16,154 nucleotides of DNA from Firmicutes bacterium UBA3941 (lineage in GTDB: Bacteria > Bacillota > Clostridia > Caldicoprobacterales > UBA3941): NCBI GenBank assembly GCA_002385665.1, contig DGDX01000016.1:1-16154 (forward strand), written 5' to 3'. A program made the position numbers and the translations under genes. The notes beneath the pieces are model-generated. The model did not search any database. It was not told the DNA's origin and was given only the letters and a program-made list of their open reading frames with translations. Shown piece by piece: positions 13,611-16,154 of this stretch. Position 1 is the first letter of the stretch. Each line of letters starts with the position of its first letter.

Positions 13611-14033
13611 ATGCTTATAGGATATTTGAAAGAATTAACCGGAAGGGAAATGGGGGAAGACGAGGTCAAAATGATGAACCCCCTGGTTTTAGCCTATATC
13701 GGGGATACCATATACGACCTATTGGTTAGAACATATTTGGTCATGACCAATAATCTTACGGTACACAGCCTTCATAACCGGGCTATCAACTATGTAAGTG
13801 CCGGTGCCCAGGCTCATACCTTGGAGGATATCTTTGAACGTTTGACGGATGAGGAGAAAAATATAATCCGCAGGGGGAGAAACACCAGGTCCGGGACCAT
13901 ACCCAAGAATGCAGATATAGGGGAATACAGGTATGCCACGGGCTTTGAGGCCTTGTTGGGGTATTTGTACCTGACGCAGCGTATGGACCGGCTGATGGAA
14001 ATAGGTAGCTGGATTTTGGAAACCCATAGATAA
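13611..14033 (+). CDS. mrnC: Mini-ribonuclease III
   Basis: A 140-residue RNase III domain without the double-stranded RNA-binding domain, the form that matures 23S rRNA in Firmicutes as a dimer. The catalytic signature LAYIGDTIYDLLVR (residues 28-40) gives acidic residues D32 and D36, and GFEALLGYLYL (111-121) supplies the conserved glutamate E113. RRGRNTRSGTIPKNA (87-101) is the family's conserved basic loop. GGGAG lies 10 bases before the ATG. rlmB follows 22 bases later, as in Bacillus where both sit between cysS and sigH; here cysS is not upstream, the neighbour being an opposite-strand gene. Confidence 0.95.
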   Translation: MLIGYLKELTGREMGEDEVKMMNPLVLAYIGDTIYDLLVRTYLVMTNNLTVHSLHNRAINYVSAGAQAHTLEDIFERLTDEEKNIIRRGRNTRSGTIPKNADIGEYRYATGFEALLGYLYLTQRMDRLMEIGSWILETHR

Positions 14034-14055
14034 AAGGTTAAGGAGAAGATGCATT

Positions 14056-14925
14056 ATGAACCGCAAGGATAGAAAAACAGGCCCCGGTTCCAGGCGTAAC
14101 GAAAAGGTTAGGGGACGAAACATAAGGATCCGGGATGATGCTGTAGATAAAGGAACCATGGGCAATCGGGGTAGCGAAAGGGCAGGTGACCAGGAGGGTC
14201 AGGTGGAAGGCCGCAACCCGGTGCTGGAGTTACTACGGTCGGGTAGGACGGTGGAAAAGTTACTGATAGCCAGGGGTGCCAGAGAGGGTTCGATTTTGGA
14301 AATCGTCCAAAAGGCGAAGGCGCAAGGAATAGTGGTCCAGGAGGTGGATAGAAGAAGGCTCAACGAACTGTCCATGACCGACGGGGCCCATCAGGGAGTT
14401 ATAGCCTTTGTAACCCCCTATAGCTACGTTGAGGTGGAGGACATTTTGGAGCTGGCCTCTAAGAGGGGAGAGGAACCATTTCTTATCGTCCTGGATGAGA
14501 TAACAGACCCGTATAATCTGGGGTCGGTGATAAGGACCGCAGAGTGCTGTGGAGCCCATGGGGTAATCATACCCAAGCGGCGGGCTGCAGGCCTTACTCC
14601 AGCCGCTATAAAAGCCTCTGCCGGTGCCGTTGAATTTGTACCGGTTGCCAAGGTTACCAACATCTCCGATACTTTGGATCTGCTAAAGCGGCATGGCCTG
14701 TGGGTTGCAGGGGCCGATATGGATGGAGAGACATATACCTCCAAGGATTTGACGGGTCCTATAGCCCTGGTGGTGGGAAGCGAGGGAAGGGGCCTTGGAC
14801 GGCTGGTCAGGGAAAAGTGCGACTTTCTTGTAAGGATTCCCTTGATGGGGCGGATATCATCTTTGAATGCCTCGGTGGCGGCGGGGGTACTGATGTATGA
14901 GGTAAACAGGCAGAGAAGCAAATAA
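14056..14925 (+). CDS. rlmB: RlmB/TrmH family 23S rRNA (guanosine-2'-O)-methyltransferase
   Basis: A 289-residue SPOUT methyltransferase that methylates a guanosine ribose in the peptidyl-transferase region of 23S rRNA. After a basic, Gly/Arg-rich stretch (1-50) comes the SpoU substrate-binding domain beginning EGRNPVLELL (51-60), then the knotted catalytic domain with its three motifs: ITDPYNLGSVIRTAE (149-163), VVGSEGRGL (239-247) and IPLMGRISSLNASVAAG (261-277). The N-terminal extension makes it about 40 residues longer than the B. subtilis protein and looks disordered. AAGGAG lies 10 bases before the ATG. It follows mrnC closely and precedes sigH; the yacP-type NYN-domain gene usual between rlmB and sigH is absent. 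Confidence 0.93.
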   Translation: MNRKDRKTGPGSRRNEKVRGRNIRIRDDAVDKGTMGNRGSERAGDQEGQVEGRNPVLELLRSGRTVEKLLIARGAREGSILEIVQKAKAQGIVVQEVDRRRLNELSMTDGAHQGVIAFVTPYSYVEVEDILELASKRGEEPFLIVLDEITDPYNLGSVIRTAECCGAHGVIIPKRRAAGLTPAAIKASAGAVEFVPVAKVTNISDTLDLLKRHGLWVAGADMDGETYTSKDLTGPIALVVGSEGRGLGRLVREKCDFLVRIPLMGRISSLNASVAAGVLMYEVNRQRSK

Positions 14926-14971
14926 TCCTTAATTTTAGGGGATTTGCGGGTCGAAAGAAGGAAAAGATGGC

Positions 14972-15001
14972 TTGACTTGCCGGGATTATGTAATGTATAA
15001 T
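14972..15001 (+). promoter_or_regulatory. Sigma-A promoter of sigH
   Basis: TTGACT (14972-14977) and a perfect TATAAT (14996-15001) are 18 bases apart, giving a start near 15008. This places the in-frame ATG-like upstream extension of sigH within the promoter and argues for the later GTG start. Confidence 0.7.
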
Positions 15002-15007
15002 TTGGAT

Positions 15008-15041
15008 AGGCCATGGGCTGGTTACAGTCGTGATATGGCCT
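15008..15041 (+). promoter_or_regulatory. Hairpin in the sigH 5' leader
   Basis: AGGCCAT (15008-15014) and ATGGCCT (15035-15041) can pair over 7 bp with a 20-nt loop, starting at the predicted transcript end and finishing 11 bases before the ribosome binding site. It could affect mRNA stability or sigH translation; this is inference. Confidence 0.4.
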
Positions 15042-15064
15042 GGCATATTCATGGGGGGATTTTG

Positions 15065-15706
15065 GTGGAGGCAAGTACTGCCAGTAGGAAAACACGGAAT
15101 TATGATGTTTTATCTGATGAGGATATAGTTATAAAGGCTTTGGATGGCGATTCTTACGCCCTGGATTACATTCTGGAAAAATATAAGAACTTTGTGAGGG
15201 CTAAAGCCCGGTCCTATTTCCTAATAGGGGCAGACCGCGAAGATATAGTACAGGAGGGAATGATTGGGCTTTATAAGGCGATTCGAGATTTTCAGCCCAA
15301 GAAACTGACATCTTTCCGCGCTTTTGCCGAGCTGTGCATTACCAGACAGATTATAACTGCCATTAAAACAGCCACACGACAAAAGCATATACCCCTCAAT
15401 TCATATATCTCCTTGAACAAACCCATATATGAAGAGGAGTCCGACAGGACCCTTCTGGACGTAATAACAGGCGCCAGGGTTACAGACCCTGAAGAGCTCA
15501 TTATCAGGAAAGAGGAGTTTACGGATATAGAGGGCGTGATAGAAAAGCTCCTCAGCGATCTGGAATGGGAGGTCCTTACATCCTATCTTCAGGGAAAAAC
15601 ATACCAGGAGATTGCCCTTGAATTGGACAGGCATGTAAAATCCATAGACAATGCCTTGCAACGGGTAAAGAGGAAGGTAGAGCGGTATCTGGAAGAAAGA
15701 GACTAG
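15065..15706 (+). CDS. sigH: RNA polymerase sigma factor SigH (stationary phase/sporulation)
   Basis: A 213-residue sigma-70 family factor of the SigH/Spo0H type, which directs early sporulation and transition-state transcription. Region 2 runs from about residue 27 to 106: DADREDIVQEG-like core GADREDIVQEGMIGLYKAIR (55-74) binds core polymerase and the -10 element, and FRAFAELCITRQI (84-96) with the following segment contacts the -10. Region 4, about 158-210, has the helix-turn-helix GKTYQEIALELDRHVKSIDNA (177-197) for the -35. GTG 15065 is chosen since GGGGGG lies 6 bases upstream and the length then matches the family; TTG 15062 is possible. Gene order rlmB-sigH-tRNAs-tuf confirms identity. 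Confidence 0.93.
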   Translation: MEASTASRKTRNYDVLSDEDIVIKALDGDSYALDYILEKYKNFVRAKARSYFLIGADREDIVQEGMIGLYKAIRDFQPKKLTSFRAFAELCITRQIITAIKTATRQKHIPLNSYISLNKPIYEEESDRTLLDVITGARVTDPEELIIRKEEFTDIEGVIEKLLSDLEWEVLTSYLQGKTYQEIALELDRHVKSIDNALQRVKRKVERYLEERD

Positions 15707-15725
15707 GAAAGTTTCAAAAAAGCAG

Positions 15726-15754
15726 TTGACAAAAGTGGAGAAAAGATATAAGAT
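15726..15754 (+). promoter_or_regulatory. Promoter of the tRNA(-tuf) unit
   Basis: A perfect TTGACA (15726-15731), 17 bases, TAAGAT (15749-15754), 20 bases after the sigH stop. A start near 15761 precedes the first tRNA by about 80 nt. Confidence 0.7.
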
Positions 15755-15771
15755 ATAACGTGTTCTCGATA

Positions 15772-15788
15772 ACTGTTTGTGAAACAGT
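15772..15788 (+). other. Hairpin in the tRNA transcript leader
   Basis: ACTGTTT-GTG-AAACAGT (15772-15788) is a perfect 7-bp stem with a 3-nt loop close to the predicted transcript start. No T-run follows, so it is not an intrinsic terminator; it may mark or protect the precursor end. Confidence 0.6.
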
Positions 15789-15843
15789 AAGTCTCACGGG
15801 TATGCCAAACCCCACAAAGGGCAGCAAGACGCAATGACAATAT

Positions 15844-15917
15844 GCGGGTGTAGTTCAATGGTAGAATACCAGCTTCCCAAGCTGGCTACGTGGGTTCGAT
15901 TCCCATCACCCGCTCCA
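15844..15917 (+). tRNA. tRNA-Gly (anticodon CCC)
   Basis: A full cloverleaf is visible: acceptor GCGGGTG/CACCCGC, D arm GTTC-loop-GAAT, anticodon stem CCAGC/GCTGG around TTCCCAA, and T arm GTGGG-TTCGATT-CCCAT. CCA is encoded. Bases 34-36 are CCC, which reads GGG codons only; this is the minor glycine isoacceptor, so others must exist elsewhere. Confidence 0.95.
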
Positions 15918-15978
15918 TATTCTAGAAGTTAGGGTTAATTTAATATAGATAAACCATCCGACTCCTAGTAACTAATAA

Positions 15979-16054
15979 GCCCATGTAGCTCAGCAGGTAG
16001 AGCGCCGCCATGGTAAGGCGGAGGTCACCGGTTCAAGTCCGGTCGTGGGCTCCA
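15979..16054 (+). tRNA. tRNA-Thr (anticodon GGT)
   Basis: Acceptor GCCCATG/CGTGGGC (one T-G pair), D arm with AGCTCAGCAGGTAGAGC, anticodon stem CCGCC/GGCGG around ATGGTAA, T arm ACCGG-TTCAAGT-CCGGT, and encoded CCA. Anticodon GGT reads ACC and ACT. It lies 61 bases after tRNA-Gly and 93 before the final CDS, probably on one transcript. Confidence 0.97.
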
Positions 16055-16147
16055 TTTCTATATAAAAAATATGAAACGCCTGGCTATGTGTAATTAGCGG
16101 TTACATAAAACAAGTGTTGCCGGGTCACAAAGGAGGAAGAAGGAAAA

Positions 16148-16154
16148 ATGGCAA
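16148..16154 (+). CDS. tuf: Start of a CDS, probably elongation factor Tu (partial)
   Basis: The last seven bases read ATG GCA A, preceded by AGGAGG (16131-16136) 11 bases upstream and a second purine-rich AAGGA. EF-Tu proteins usually begin Met-Ala-Lys, and tuf follows sigH or a tRNA-Thr in several bacteria. Only two full codons are present, so identity rests on context. Confidence 0.5.

Noticed and set aside
14972..15064. N-terminal extension of sigH from an upstream start
   Set aside because: It begins inside a good promoter, has no SD, and makes the protein longer than the family norm.
14424..15095. 223-codon minus-strand open frame across rlmB and the sigH promoter
   Set aside because: It overlaps conserved RlmB motifs in antisense and its composition is not protein-like.
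15790..15840. Words resembling a c-di-GMP-I (GEMM) riboswitch, such as CACAAAGGGCA and GACGCAA, before tRNA-Gly
   Set aside because: The spacing is wrong, the paired arms and tetraloop receptor are missing, and a tRNA gene follows rather than a regulated CDS.

Overview
The window looks like the chromosome of a spore-forming, low-to-mid GC Clostridia (Firmicutes). Support comes from strong AGGAGG-type ribosome binding sites, TTG and GTG starts, CotF-type spore coat genes, and the order mrnC-rlmB-sigH followed by tRNAs and the first codons of what is probably tuf. I cannot name a species.

Layout. (1) 1-1913: the tail of an upstream gene and its terminator, an RsmC/YbxB-like rRNA methyltransferase, two small consecutive CotF-like coat genes, and a 70-residue protein built from two nearly identical hydrophobic segments. 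(2) 2005-6259: a long-form aminopeptidase P, a DegV-family lipid-binding protein and an MFS transporter on the plus strand, ending at a bidirectional terminator shared with a leftward cold-shock protein gene that has its own promoter and a leader of roughly 110 nt. (3) 6758-11656: a molybdenum hydroxylase gene set with Mo-cofactor subunit, FAD subunit and [2Fe-2S] subunit, then an unrecognised multi-pass membrane protein and a MocA-like nucleotidyltransferase that would mature the cofactor. (4) 11724-13444: an Eis-like GNAT acetyltransferase converging on a small SHOCT-domain membrane protein. (5) 13552-16154: mini-ribonuclease III, RlmB, the sporulation/stationary-phase sigma factor SigH, tRNA-Gly(CCC), tRNA-Thr(GGT) and the start of a CDS.

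The three Mo-hydroxylase subunits should form one complex: the substrate is hydroxylated at the Mo centre and electrons pass through two [2Fe-2S] clusters to FAD. The MocA-like enzyme fits as the supplier of the nucleotide-modified cofactor. The membrane protein coupled to it has no obvious role from sequence.

Most notable points: the Mo subunit appears to lack about 60 residues of its N-terminal a/b hammerhead domain through a clean in-frame junction near 6836-6850; an uncharacterised membrane protein is translationally coupled to mocA and preceded by a foldable 136-nt gap; the Eis-like enzyme has His in place of the usual acetyl-CoA loop glycine but keeps the C-terminal Phe; and the MFS gene ends in 14-bp tandem repeats. 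I found no CRISPR array, insertion sequence, phage gene or recognisable defence system.
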